Source: Stromatinia cepivora (Eukaryota; Ascomycota; Leotiomycetes; Helotiales; Sclerotiniaceae). Taken from it: a stretch of DNA of 64,000 nucleotides. Made by a program: the position numbers and the translations under genes. The stretch spans positions 744,001 to 808,000 of the forward strand of contig RCTD01000024.1 of the NCBI GenBank assembly GCA_014898415.1. Reading direction: 5' to 3'. Shown piece by piece: positions 36,157 through 47,677 of the stretch. Below the pieces are notes generated by a model. The model saw nothing but the letters and a program-made list of their open reading frames with translations. It was not told the origin of the DNA and ran no database searches. Numbering within the stretch: position 1 is the stretch's first letter; each line of letters starts with the position of its first letter.

Positions 36157-37276
36157 TTGATGAAGGATATCACGTCGACGTCCTTCTGTATTAAACTTCA
36201 TAGAGTAACCAACTATGACATTGTGGATTTTGATCCAAGAGATATGGGTCATAGTATTCCATTCGGCGATTTTTCATCTTCCAGTTCGTTCAAAGTTCAT
36301 CGGCGCAATTTTGGACTTTCAGGACCCGATGAGGCTGGAATTCATATGTCTACCGTGGTTATTGCCAAAGATATGCTTAGTACTACTGTTGATGCTTTTT
36401 GAAAAGCAGAACGTGTTCAAAGTGGTAACTCATCATCTCTGCTTAACTATTGGGGTTTCAGTTATGGATCCTTCATCGTTGAAACATTCGCATCAATGTA
36501 CCCAGATCGAGTTGGTCGCTTTGCAATTGATGGTATATTCGATGTGACATTCCAATTCACAGTACTGATGATTATAATTCTGGAATGGAAGTAAATGATA
36601 TTTACCTAGAAGATGCTGTTATAAATTCCTTCTTCGCATACTGTCTGTCATCTTGCTGGTCTATCACTCTGGGACTCTTACACTGGTAACAGCTCTGAGG
36701 ATACTGGCAGCCGTTTCGAAAATATCTTTCTCTACCTTAATGCATCGCACGCCTTCGCCCAGAACTGGGCAAATGCCACCACGGTTCAGGAATCCCTTAA
36801 ATACATCAAATCAACAATCCGGTTAACGGCCTATACACCCACAGACTCTTTCCCCATCCCAGCTACCCAGATCATCACCTACGAAGCCGCTGTCTCAAAT
36901 TTGACCATCGCCGGAATCGAAGCTGCAAGTAATATTGGCTCCACAACAATAAACATCACAGGCACCATCCCCAAACTAACTGAGTGGTTCGTTGGTGCTT
37001 TTTGCGGCGAAATTCCTTCTGTTTATGGACAAACATACTAAGAACTTAAATCACATATCGATACGATTGAAGACGAAAGTTTCTCGTGTGGAGAGGTATG
37101 GCCTACGACACTAGTGCTTTGTGCTGGATGGCCTATTACTACAACTTGGAGATTCACTGGTAAGTAGGAATACCACACTTTACTTGATTTAATTATCGTA
37201 GGTTCTTTTGGTTGACACGGAGAATCCTATTTTGTTCATCAGTAATACTCTAGACCCAGAAACACCCATTGAGAAG
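36157..37276 (+). pseudogene. TAP-type (tripeptidyl aminopeptidase-like) alpha/beta hydrolase, disrupted
   Basis: The family order is visible: YDIVDFDPRDMGHS, then the nucleophile elbow NYWGFSYGSFIVETF with YPDRVGRFAIDG, then a long central block (HLAGLSLWDSYTGNS to CGEIPSVYG), then FSCGEVWPTTLVLCAGWP, and after a short intron (from 37160) VDTENPILFISNTLDP with the acidic catalytic region. In these exopeptidases the fungus usually secretes the enzyme to release tripeptides or amino acids. Lesions: TGA at 36400, loss of frame at about 36545-36640, TAA at about 37039. No signal peptide or start region is found. The nucleophile Ser is still present but the gene cannot make the full protein. Confidence 0.78.
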
Positions 37277-38104
37277 TAAGTCGGCTACTCTGCTCTCATA
37301 TGCTTGCGATATTAACTCATGTCCTCGTACAGCAGTCAAAAATGAGCATCAAAATTAAAAAGATTTCACAGATTCTCACTATAGAAGCAATTGACGGAAG
37401 TACCTCCACCTCCTCTGCGCGCGTATCTAGCTGATTTGGGTTCTGCAGCATGCTTTGATGGCGACGAACAATTCATATCCGAATGAGAAGATATATCAAT
37501 TTTTTCAGACCGCCAAGCTTCCAGGGCCATGATGCAAGATGTATTGTAGACGCTGAGCCTTTTGGGATTACTCCTGAGAGCTCTGTTGTTGTTGGATTGT
37601 TGGACATGATAGTTATTAGAAAGAAGGTTATTTCGTAATACTATCCTTGATTCTTATTCATTATCCAATCAATCTACATACCATGTTAATGAAATCACAT
37701 CCGAGTGAATGTTATTAGTCAAAAGAGGTTCTCATCTGATGCTTTCTTCTCTCGAATGAAACAATTCACGCTTTGTTTACCTACTACCTACCTACATAAT
37801 ATTCACTTTAGATCCATTCAGCATCTCTACTTCAATAATACACAACAGAGTCTCCAGTTAAATCAATTTCATATTTTGCATCCATACACATACAACTCCT
37901 CAATTTATGTCAAACTAGTTAACTTCTTGATTGCTTGCTTGCTGGCTTACCTCCAACGACCAAATCCTTCATTTTGCTTCCTTCGTCAACACACTACACA
38001 ACACACATAGCATAGCAACGAAAAACCACTCACACGAATACTAGCTAGCCAAATTTCAAAACGCGCCTGACTTCGTGCTTGCTTCTTTGCTTGCAATACT
38101 CACC
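37277..38104. other. Intergenic region
   Basis: It may contain decayed 3' sequence of the peptidase to about 37560. The rest is A/C/T-rich leader-like DNA before the gene at 38105. Confidence 0.45.
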
Positions 38105-39600
38105 ATGCCTACACTATGGCCTGTAATCGATTACATCGGTATGATCCACAAAGTGCGTATCCAATTTCCCTTTTCCTAATGTCAATATTTACTTTACCCT
38201 CTCCTCTCCTTTCCTCTCCTCTCCTTTCCTCTCCTCTCCTTTCCTCTCCTCTCCTTTCCTCTCCTCTCCTTTCCTCTCCTCTCCTTTCCTCCTAATCTCC
38301 ATCTCTCATCTCATCTCATCTCAACTCCCAAAATAAAAAAATACATAAAACGAATGGAAATAATGAATGCTAACTACCTACTGTGCTTGCAATATAGATA
38401 AATGAAGCATATAAACTCTCGCATGAAACATTTTACGCGGCGGTTTGCTATGAGAAATGTGGTGATTTACTTGCGCAGATTGGGGAGGGGGGTTATTTTT
38501 GTGAGTTGTGGTGGTTTTGTTTACTTGATTGATTGATTGATTGATTGATTGTGTGTATGGAGGCATTGGATTATTGTTCTTTTTTAGCTAGGATTTACAT
38601 GATGTTTCTTTGGATTTAATCTAATAGCTTTCTATCTCCCCATGGCCAGCCCTATCTTCAACTTTCCATCTCCTCTCTCAAACCTACTAACCCTGTGTAC
38701 CCCCAGTCATCACACACACGCACATCATTCTCGCCCTCCTCGCCTCCCCCAAAGACCCGCTCTCCATCCCCCAACATCTCCACCTCGCCACCCTCCAAAT
38801 AAACGCCCTCCTCTCCCACATCCCCAAACCCCCGCACTCCCCCAACAATCTCAAGCCCTCCCCTTACACCCTCCTAACCCAACAATACAGCATCTTCATC
38901 CGCACCCTCCAAAAAGAACACCAAACCTTCAGCACTTACTCCCCCTGGAAAACCTGGGACGAAACATACAAAGCCATCGGCTGCGGCGCCGAATCCTTCA
39001 AATGCGAAGAATACGAAATACAAGTTAAGAATTCGGTAACGGGGGGATTATGATATGAAGGGGTTTAAAAGCCCGGTGTTGCCGTTGATTGTGAAGAGTG
39101 AGGAGGAGATTGGGAGGGAGAAGCATGAGAGGGAATTGAGGTGGTGGAGGTTTTTGGGGAGGGAGTTGATGAAGGGGGTGGAGGGGGAGGATGTTAGGGT
39201 GCTTGGGGGGAGTTATTTGATGGTTTTTATGGGGAGGGGCGTTTTTGAGTTTTGGGAGTGTGTGGAGGGGGTTGTTTTGGGCGGGTTTGGGGGGTATGGT
39301 GGTGTGGGAGAGGGGGAGTGGAAGGGGAAGGGGGAGGGGAATGAGGCGTGGGGTGATGGAATGAGCGGAATGAGAAATTCTGGGACAGTGGTGGATAAGG
39401 GTAGCAATAGGATGGAGATAACTCACCATTGGGATAATTTTATTGGTTACTGCATGGAAAAAGGAGAAGTTAAGGATATCGTAAAGGTCGAAGCGAGCGA
39501 TAGCATTTGGTTTCCGAGCAAAGAAACTGATGACGATGGAGAAGAGAAATTTAGGGGGTATGCTAGTACGAGTGGATGTGGATATCAATGGGATTTTTAA
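38105..39600 (+). pseudogene. Unrecognised protein gene with one frameshift
   Basis: Exons 38105-38152, 38398-38500 and 38707 onward join in phase: MPTLWPVIDYIGMIHK, INEAYKLSHETFYAAVCYEK and so on. Introns are long for this window (245 and 206 bp) and hold simple repeats. The third exon reads to ETYKAIGCGAESFKCEEYEI and meets a stop at 39051, while the next frame continues clearly from YDMKGFKSPVLPLIV to a natural-looking stop at 39600. A G6 run at 39041-39046 lies at the switch, and one G fewer would join the two. Without the lesion the product would be about 350 residues. I do not recognise a domain. Coding DNA turns from C-rich (38640-38980) to G-rich (39060-39370). It could be intact with a sequencing error. 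Confidence 0.6.
38201..38290. repeat. 15-bp polypyrimidine repeat in an intron
   Basis: About six copies of CTCCTTTCCTCTCCT on the coding strand, inside the first intron of the gene at 38105. It is pure C/T on one strand and so could form triplex DNA. Confidence 0.85.
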
Positions 39601-40395
39601 GGGAGTTTGAGGGAGAGGTTGGGAGATGTTGAGTGGTGTGCAGACTCGAGGTTCAGGTTGTGATCCGTTGCATGTCAGAAGGATGAGTGGGTAATGAATC
39701 TGGCCATGAATAGATAATGAGGCATTTGAAATCGCTTTTCAGAGTAGGTAGCAATGATGGGTTAGACGAACGAAGCAATGTTCTATAACGAGCAGAATAC
39801 AAATTACAATATCAAAAGTCGGTAACATGTCAAATTCTTGAACATCAAATAATATCCCCACTAAAATAAAATGAGAAGTCTCGCGTGTTGTTATGGTGGT
39901 ATGGTGCAATGCCATAAATAACCAGATAAACACAATTGTAAGTAAATGGGTAATAACACGGTGGTGATACATCCACAGCTCACATTGATTGTGGCAATCT
40001 CTCCTAGCGGTGACCAGTGACATTTCCTATGAGGTTTCAATGCATGTAATTCTAGCGTGTTGATCTTGATTCGCTTCCATCTTGTCTGTTTTCACTTGCA
40101 TCAAATTTCCAAGAAGATGGTATTTGGATCAAGTATGACGGTATCATTTCTCATCTAATTCGGTATATCGAAAACCATCCTATGAGCTCTATCCTCCACT
40201 GCAAATGGCTCGACGCGACGTTCTCTACATTCTGAATATTGTGTTTCATATAAACGAAAGTAAGAACCTCCTTGATGCTAGAGCGGAAAAACTCAACTAA
40301 GTACCCATCTGTTGATTTTTCAGACCAAGTTAGACATTCAAGCAGAGCCTAGAGTCACGAACCAAGAACATCACTAAATGAATAGGATATTCTAT
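39601..40395. other. Intergenic region, 3' to the lysyl-tRNA synthetase
   Basis: No gene was seen apart from a degenerate copy of the synthetase 3' end at 40194-40284. Confidence 0.5.
40194..40284 (-). repeat. Degenerate copy of the lysyl-tRNA synthetase 3' end
   Basis: GAAAGTAAGAACCTCCTT at 40256-40273 is identical to 40495-40512 in the synthetase gene and is followed in both by ATGCTA after one mismatch. CTCCACTG at 40194 matches 40444 at a similar distance. This points to an old partial tandem duplication. Confidence 0.55.
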
Positions 40396-42281
40396 CTACT
40401 TGTGTGCTATCCCCTCAACTGGTATCCTGTCAGCGCCGACTTTCTCCACTGCCAAGTTCTCCTTTGGGTTCTGCGAATCATCCTTCATGAATGGGAAAGT
40501 AAGAACCTCCTTAATGCTATAGTTGTCGGTTAAGAACATGACCAAACGATCAATACCCATACCCCAACCAGCAGTTGGTGGTAAACCGAATTCCAAAGCT
40601 CGACAAAAGTTCTCATCAATCATTTGAGCTTCATCATCACCTTGATCCTTTTGTCTAGCTTGCTCTTCGAATCTGAGACGTTGCTCAAATGGATCATTCA
40701 ACTCTGTGTATGCGTTGACAATTTCCTTCTTGCAAACGAATGCTTCATAACGTTCGCACAAACCAGGCTTGCTGCGATGGTGCTTAGCGAGTGGTGACAT
40801 CATTTTTGGGTGCTCAGTGATGAAAGTTGGGTTGATGCATGTCTCTTCGATAAATTCCCCTACGAGCTTATCAAGCATACGGGCGTTAGTGAGAGGAGGC
40901 GAGCACTCGACATTCATCTTCTTGAGAACTCTCTTGAAGAATTCATTGGACTCGTCATTATGCAATTCATCTGCAGGTGGGAACTTCTCTCCAGTTGCTT
41001 CTTCAAGAGCTGGAATCATCTCAATACGTTTCCAAGGTGCAGCCCAGTTAACTTCATATTCTTCTCCATGTTGGGTATGGAACTTGGTCGTTGTGCCTCC
41101 AGTGATGTGCTTGACAAGACCAGAAACCAATTCTTCGGTCATATCCATGGTATCATAGACATCAGCATATGCCATATAGAACTCGCAGGTTGTGAATTCT
41201 GGGTTGTGTGTAAGATCGATACCCTCGTTACGGAATTGACGTCCCATTTCGTAAACACGGTCCATACCACCAACGACAAGCATCTTGAGGTAAAGTTCTG
41301 GAGCTATACGCATGAACATGTCCATGTTAAGGTCATTATGATGAGTTTTAAATGGCTTGGCTGTAGCACCTCCAGCAATTGAGTTCATCATTGGAGTCTC
41401 CACTTCATCAAAATCCCTATCGTCAAAGTAATTGCGAATGTATCGGACCATCTTGGAACGAGTCTTAAGAACCTTTCGACTAGAGTCATTCATGATCAAA
41501 TCAAGATATCTCTGACGATGTCTCTTCTCGTGATCTTTGAATCCGTAGTACTCATCTGGAAGTTGTTGCACACAAGGTGTAAGTAGAATTATCTCTGTCG
41601 CAAAGATCGAAAGCTCTCCCTCCTCTCCCTTCTCAATCTTGTTCTTTGGTGCAGTTCGTCCAGGGTATCCAACAATACCAATGACATCACCACGACGTAA
41701 AGGTTCATGTTGCTTTTCGAATGCTGGTGCTCCTTCTCTGGACTCCTGGAGTTGGCACATAACCTGGATTTTGGTATCCCTAGTCTTGACATCGTAGAAG
41801 ACCAACTTGTTCCCCGAGGCACGCTTATTGTAGATTCTGGCTCCGACGCGTATTTCTACATTCTTGTCATGTTCTCCCGACTTCAAATGACCGTAGTCCT
41901 TGACAAAATCCTGCAAATTGTAATTCACATTGAATTTGTGTAGATATGGGTCGGGGGAGTCGGCTTCTTGCTTGTAGTATGATTCTTGCATCTTCTTGAC
42001 TGCACGGGAACGGATTTCGAAGTATTGCTGTGTATCGGTTGTTAGTGATCAAGACTAAAAAACCAAAAAGGGATAAATACCCTTGGATCCAAATCCTTTT
42101 CCTCAGCCTCAGCATTACTCTTCTTGACCGCGGCGGGCCTTGCAGGAAGAGCAGCAGCTTTCTTTGCCTTCTCTTCTTCCTTCTGTCTCTGCTTCTGTCT
42201 CTTCTTCAATTCGGTCTTAGAGACCATCTCCCCAGTGACCTCATCGAGAAGTTTGGCTGCAGATTCTGTTGGCGCCGACAT
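40396..42281 (-). CDS. KRS1: Cytosolic lysyl-tRNA synthetase
   Basis: Exons 42081-42281 and 40396-42027 (53-bp intron) give 610 residues, normal for eukaryotic LysRS. The first 65 residues are a Lys/Glu/Ala-rich extension ([20 protein letters not shown]) typical of eukaryotic tRNA binding. An OB-fold anticodon domain follows ([18 protein letters not shown], [17 protein letters not shown]). The class II catalytic core has motif 1 ([20 protein letters not shown]), motif 2 ([20 protein letters not shown]) and motif 3 ([13 protein letters not shown]). The enzyme charges tRNA-Lys with lysine using ATP. There is no mitochondrial presequence. The gene is free of lesions, which serves as a control for sequence quality in this window. 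Confidence 0.97.
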
Positions 42282-42811
42282 GATTGTGATTTCGATTTCT
42301 CCAATTGTTGACAAACAATGGAAAAGAAAGGTGGGGGGGGTTGTTGTGGTTTTATTTTCAAAATTATGGTGGGATGAAATTTGGCGGGGTTTGAGTCACT
42401 TCACAGCATGGCACTAACTCGAACATATAGCGGCAGCGCCTTACGGATAGGGCGGCACTAGTTATATTGTACGCGAAGAACAAAACAAAATGAGTTCCAC
42501 AACCGACGATCGAATATGTATACTTTTCAATGTTCCAGTTCAGATTTGACAATCAAATGGTTCGTTCTTACAGACTTGAATGCTTTTCAATGCTTCAATT
42601 CTGCAATAATTAATTCAATAGATATAATGAGAGCCCGAGGGGTTTTCGTTTTCTTGGATAGATTACTAGGTATTCTATGGCTTCCATCATTTGTATCATG
42701 CAGGTTACACGTGGTAAATGCACACCGATGCAAAATCGCATGAGTGTATTATCTGGAAGATAAATAGGTATAACGTGCATCATATCCACTAGCACAATCA
42801 TGACTGATTAT
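42282..42811. other. Intergenic region
   Basis: The promoter side of the lysyl-tRNA synthetase and 3' flank of the ankyrin gene. No other gene was seen. Confidence 0.5.
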
Positions 42812-43393
42812 TTAGCCTTCCACTTTGTCGCTCTCCACCCCGCGCTCTTTGAAATAGCGCACCATAACCTCATTTCCCCTGTGTACCGCCGTCTCAATAG
42901 CCCCAGAGTCCTCCAACTTCGCACCGTACTTCAACAACACATCCGCCGCTCTGATGTCGTTATAAAAAGCTGCCACAGAGACCAATGGAAGAGGGGCAGT
43001 ATCCGGATCCTGGTTTGGGTCCGCACCTGCCTTCAACAAGAATTCCAGAAATTCAACCGGCTGTTTGTTCATACATGCTAACGCGATGGGTGTACCACGT
43101 CTGTCGAACTGGTGATTGATAATTGCTGGATCTTTGGACAAAAGTGCTGAAAAGAGCTCCACGGATGGCGAGTAGACGGCTGCACGGATAGTTTCTTCGG
43201 GAAGTGGGACAGATGGATATTTCGACAGAAGGAAATTGACGATTGATGTTTGTGACTTCCATGCTGCTGCGTTTAGAATGCTTTGGATCGTCTCTTCGGC
43301 AGGGTTCTGTTCGCTGGCAAGTAGTCGCTCTAGCGTGTCAAGCTTGCCTGCAGACGCGGCTTCAACCATGTCGTGGGAATGATTTATGTTCAT
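42812..43393 (-). CDS. Ankyrin-repeat protein
   Basis: One intact exon of 193 residues. The repeats are weakly conserved but clear: HDMVEAASAGKLDTLERLL (about residues 7-26), SILNAAAWKSQTSIVNFLLS, AAVYSPSVELFSALLSKDP, GTPIALACMNKQPVEFLEFL followed by LKAGADPNQ, VSVAAFYNDIRAADVLLKYG, and ETAVHRGNEVMVRYFKERG. Five to six repeats fill the whole protein with no other domain. These modules bind partner proteins; no partner is suggested by the neighbourhood. Cytosolic, no signal peptide. Confidence 0.88.
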   Translation of the reverse strand: MNINHSHDMVEAASAGKLDTLERLLASEQNPAEETIQSILNAAAWKSQTSIVNFLLSKYPSVPLPEETIRAAVYSPSVELFSALLSKDPAIINHQFDRRGTPIALACMNKQPVEFLEFLLKAGADPNQDPDTAPLPLVSVAAFYNDIRAADVLLKYGAKLEDSGAIETAVHRGNEVMVRYFKERGVESDKVEG

Positions 43394-44351
43394 GTTTTCG
43401 AGCCTGATATGAGAAGTAACTACTTTTCAGAAAAACGACGCAGGTATGAACGTTATGCTTTCTTCTTTTTGGCTTGCGTTAGAAGGTGTTGGAGTGCCGT
43501 TGAAGTAAGCGGTCAGACTTTCATAGGGTTTAAAATAGCTTGTGTAGCCAAGAGGTCTCGGATTTATCACAAAATGCAAGTTTTTGGGTTTAACGTCGTG
43601 GCTTATTAGTCAGCCTTGTAATCTTACTTGGTTACACACGCCTTCAGCTTCAGCCTTCTAATGCATAAACACATGCAATCCTGCCATGTCAAAACTACCT
43701 CAATTTGAAATAGCCAGTTTATGGGTATACATGGATTCTGATGTCAAGGTCACATTTCGTCTCACGTCGCCGCTTATGTGATTTACAGATTCTTAGACTT
43801 CCATCCCTTCAAGCCCATTTATGGCAGAGCCGGGAAGGAAGCACTGCGATGTTATATGCGGTATTTTCTTCAGCTACGAACGTTTTAAAGCTAATGACAG
43901 GGAGAAAGCTAAATCTGAAGTCCCAAGAATCCTTTGGCCAAGCAAAAATTGAAGGAATGCCAAACTTTAACGGCGCAAGTTGACATCGTTTTCATGATGA
44001 ACCTCTTTTGTCGGCAGTGTTTCCAGAGCTGCAGGCAGACGCTACCTCCTGATATCTAATTCTGGACAGCCACCAAACTTTACGGCGCTCCTAAGCTTCA
44101 TATCATATTGTTCCCCTGGTCGATTTTGGAAGCAGCCGTGCCGCATTCCTTACGATGTTTGGAGTAAGCTCAGTTTGAAATATTCCCCAGAATCAAGGCT
44201 ATAGAGGAGACATCAAAATGAAGTTGAAACATTACAAAGTATATATAACTCAGGAGTCCGGTTGCGATAATTTAACACAACACAATCATTCAGTTATCAC
44301 CTTCAACAATTTATACTATCTACATAAATAACAACTAGACAAATATCAATC
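43394..44351. other. Intergenic region upstream of a secreted protein
   Basis: No gene was seen. The last 120 bp contain a TATA box at 44240-44248 and an A/C-rich leader. Confidence 0.5.
44240..44248 (+). promoter_or_regulatory. TATA box of the secreted-protein gene at 44352
   Basis: TATATATAA lies 112 bp before the ATG and is followed by a CA/AT-rich leader, a normal spacing for fungi. Confidence 0.5.
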
Positions 44352-45049
44352 ATGAAGTTCTTCGCTGCATTCCTCGCTGGAGTTACCCTCATCTCCTCAA
44401 TCACAGCAGCTCCAACAACATCATTTGGTCTCGAAGTTCGCGCCAAACAATGTCCATCTGTGGACACTATCGAGAAATGGGTTAAGGAAAACACCAAAGT
44501 CGGCGCCAAAACCGTCTTCTACACCGGAACGGCCACCAACCAAAACGCAAAAGACTACGCCGCTAAAATTGGTGGAGAATTCTGGGGTTCCGTCTATCCC
44601 ACCAATCAGTTCCTTGATTGGATCGATGAATGTGGTGAAGGCCCTGAACAGGACAAGCTTGTTCCTCGTATGGCTCAGGCATTAGCCCAAGCAACTACAG
44701 GCCATGCCTATGTTATGTTACCAAGGGGCCAAGCTCTTGCACCTGGTAGTGTTTGGAGTATGTTATTCTCTTTTCTAGTGTTTCCATCTAAAGGCATTAC
44801 AACTTTGACACTACACCTTTCTTTCTTAGTTGTTCTAAAGATGGGTTTGGCAAATCTACTCAAATCGTACACAAACTTCCACTATAATCAATACTAACTT
44901 CTTAAACAGTGCAAAATGAGTGGCCTGCACTTCGAGGCAGAGTCTCAGTGACCGCGGTTAATCCATTGAAAGTTAGCGAGACATTGGCAAACTGGACTCC
45001 TAACAGTCACTGGAAGCGTGACTTTGGATTTGAGGAGACTAGTGCTTAA
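44352..45049 (+). CDS. Secreted protein of unknown function
   Basis: Exons 44352-44757 and 44910-45049 (152-bp intron) give 181 residues. A signal peptide (KFFAAFLAGVTLISSITAAP) is followed by a short pro-like stretch ending VRAKQC. The mature domain has VFYTGTATNQNAKDYAAKIG, SVYPTNQFLDWIDECGEG, and after the intron NEWPALRGRVSVTAVNP, with only two cysteines. The pattern looks like a conserved secreted ascomycete protein, but I cannot name the family. The intron joins tgg-a and tg-caa in phase. Codon use is strongly C-ending, which suggests high expression. A role in the wall or at the host surface is possible, unproven. Confidence 0.75.
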
Positions 45050-47242
45050 GGGATCCTCTGATTCCTCAGATAGCTTTTTGGTGGATTTTATCCCTGTGTG
45101 GAACTGGATCTGATTTTTTGTTCTTTGTATTTTGTACTGATGTCATGCATTTGTGTTATGGATTTGGGAGGATTTGCAGCTATGATAGGTTAGGTTCAAT
45201 GTTATATCAATTCAACACGATTTTGTTACTCTGATTTATTGCCCATGAATTTCAGTGAAAATTCTAGTATCTAGTATCATACGACATTGCAAATAGACTT
45301 GAAGTTCCCCAGCTTTCGAAAGGAAAACGCTCGTGAAAAGCTGCTTCTGACGAATTGCCATCTCAGATTAAAGTTAGTTTAGTCTACTTTACAGCAGGTT
45401 CTACGTAGCTAATCCTATGGTCGTATAATTTCTAATTACAGCACCCCTCCACTTATATTAGTCAATACCCAATTTTACACTAAAAACAATCAAAATATAT
45501 AGTTTTCACTTGAATATTTTGATATAATAAAAAAAAAATCAATAATAAAATCCTTTTAAAAAATTAATTATTTTCATATAAAGATTATATATAATAAATT
45601 TTAAAAATTAAAAAAATTATTCATCGAATAATAATAATTTAAAATTGAAACTTTTATTTTTCTTGATTTCCCTACAAAAATCAGATTAAATTTACTTTAT
45701 TAATTTTCTATCTTGATTATATAACTTAGAAAAATTGCAAAAATAAATATCAAAATTTTAATTAATCTTTTAGATCGAAATACTTGATATTTTGAATTTG
45801 AAAGATATTTCATTATTAAAAAAGGTTTTAATGATTTATTGAAGTTAATGAGTTTTGGTGTAATAACCCCACTCAGCAATGGTCTAGTACTGTAAGTTAC
45901 ACCGAAATCAAATCTTCCATACTATCTAAGGGCTGTTAATATCACAAGTATTCCCGCAACGCAACGCTCTTCACCCTTGAGTTTCAATTATACAACAGCC
46001 AATAGAATTACACACAAAGGCCCAGCCAAGCTTTGATTATCTGACAGCTTGTGGAGACTGTAGAACATGACGCCACACCATACAACGCTTACCGACTAGA
46101 TATAAATAAGCAGTAGTAGCGCACCGTAACATAAAAGCTTACCCATTATTTGTCCTACCATAAAATATGCAGTGCCCCTCAAATCATAAATGGCTTACGC
46201 CAAGATCTGATGGAGGATCTTCTTTATTCTGGGGAATAAACGAGTATCCTTGATTATGGTGAAATGGTGGTATATATACTAGAGTAGAGTAATTAGATGA
46301 AATACGATAGATGATTATGTCGCCAAGGACGCCAGAGGATAATATCCATGGTTAGATAACATAGGTTTCGTTTCGAAACAAATGGGTTGGGTATGGCTGA
46401 CATGTTTTTTTCAAAGTCGAAGAGGCGCGGTCTGCTCTTTAGAAATCCTTTATGTGGGGATTCTCGGCAGTGCTGTAAGGTAATAGATGTGTAAAACATG
46501 CGCATTACTTCAGCTCAAGTCACCTAGTAATCTGATTCCACCTGTGTGAAAAGTCCACAGTGATGCTCACAAACCGAGGTATAAAATATTCTATACATGT
46601 GCTGCTCAGTTACATGTTGATAACAACTGCGAGAGAAGTTTATACCGTAAAATTGGCGGGAAGAGGCTTGGCTCAAGAGATCTTTCTCCCTTTTACAATT
46701 ACTATCCTCACTCCTACTGCAGTCTTGTAAGATTAGAATAATCAATTAGCCATGATAAAGTTGCATGAGAGAGCCTGGATCAAAAACATCAGTAGATCAA
46801 TTGAAGGGCATGCGAAGGAGAAAAGAATAAGGGATCAAAACCTATGTCTTTCTCTCACTAGTTTCCTCTGGTCCGTTTGATGATCCGGGGTTTATGGAAA
46901 TAGTCTGGAGAAACATTTGATATAATCTGCATTTGACATTCAATACCCAATGCAACGTACATTAAACTACTGCAGCTTTCAATTTTACTCAATGTGCCTA
47001 GTCTTAACCTGATGTAAAATGCCCTTGTAGTACACCACCTGTCAGTCGATGAAGGATTATACTATTGTTCAGATATGGCAGTAGGTGAGAATAATTCGAA
47101 TGTTTCATGCCCAAATATTACCGTTCCTATTCCAAGAGACTGCTCTGCCCCTTTGCCTGAACTGTGACGTTAAGCTTACCTGTGAGGAGCTTAGAGACAC
47201 GGGGTGCAATGTATGTACGTGAACAGAAGTTTTACTATCACT

Positions 47243-47286
47243 CACCCGCTTCTAGAACCAATAACACCCGCTTCTAGAACCAATAA
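47243..47286. promoter_or_regulatory. Tandem 22-bp repeat with HSE-like and CCAAT motifs
   Basis: Two perfect direct copies of a 22-bp unit. Each has the palindrome TTCTAGAA, the core of a heat-shock element, next to CCAAT. It lies about 400 bp upstream of the secreted-protein ATG at 47678. Confidence 0.5.
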
Positions 47287-47525
47287 TAAATCCTCTCAGC
47301 ATCAAGCCTCCTTTCGATCCTTTCGTCTATGATTATGTTGAGGCAATGTTTGTTCTATTATCATCAAGCTGAGTTGATGACGGCGAGATGTCATCCGATG
47401 CCCCCGTAAATCATGAGTTCTCTGCAGGATTCAAGCCATCTTTGTTCTATATTGTCGACGTTGAGTAAGAGTCAGATACCATTCTATTTGACCGATTTCT
47501 ATGCTTGGCAAGTAGACTGCAGATG

Positions 47526-47533
47526 TATATAAA
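47526..47533 (+). promoter_or_regulatory. TATA box of the secreted-protein gene at 47678
   Basis: TATATAAA lies 152 bp before the ATG, followed by a CT- and CA-rich leader. Confidence 0.5.
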
Positions 47534-47677
47534 GCTCTCTCTCTAATCGAAGAACAATTTTCATACTCAGCATCAAACACAACTACCTACTGACTCCTCA
47601 TTTGCGATCTCAAATTCAACAACGAACTACAGCTATATTCTATCCTAAGCACTAGATTCAAATTCCAAAACATCAAA

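Larger units (their letters stand above)
45050..47677. other. Intergenic region with an AT-rich core
   Basis: The block at about 45480-45860 is extremely AT-rich with A/T homopolymers, like decayed repeat DNA. Minus-strand frames at 46293-46745 look like chance. The right end holds a tandem 22-bp promoter repeat and a TATA box for the gene at 47678. Confidence 0.55.

Noticed and set aside
39036..39060. 25-bp intron that would bypass the stop at 39051
   Set aside because: Far shorter than any other intron here (45 bp minimum) and lacks a branch point; the G6 indel explains the shift better.
46293..46745. Two minus-strand frames sharing an FYTS...HC pattern
   Set aside because: The nucleotide similarity is weak and the flanking matches are not in the same order, so no duplication or gene is supported.
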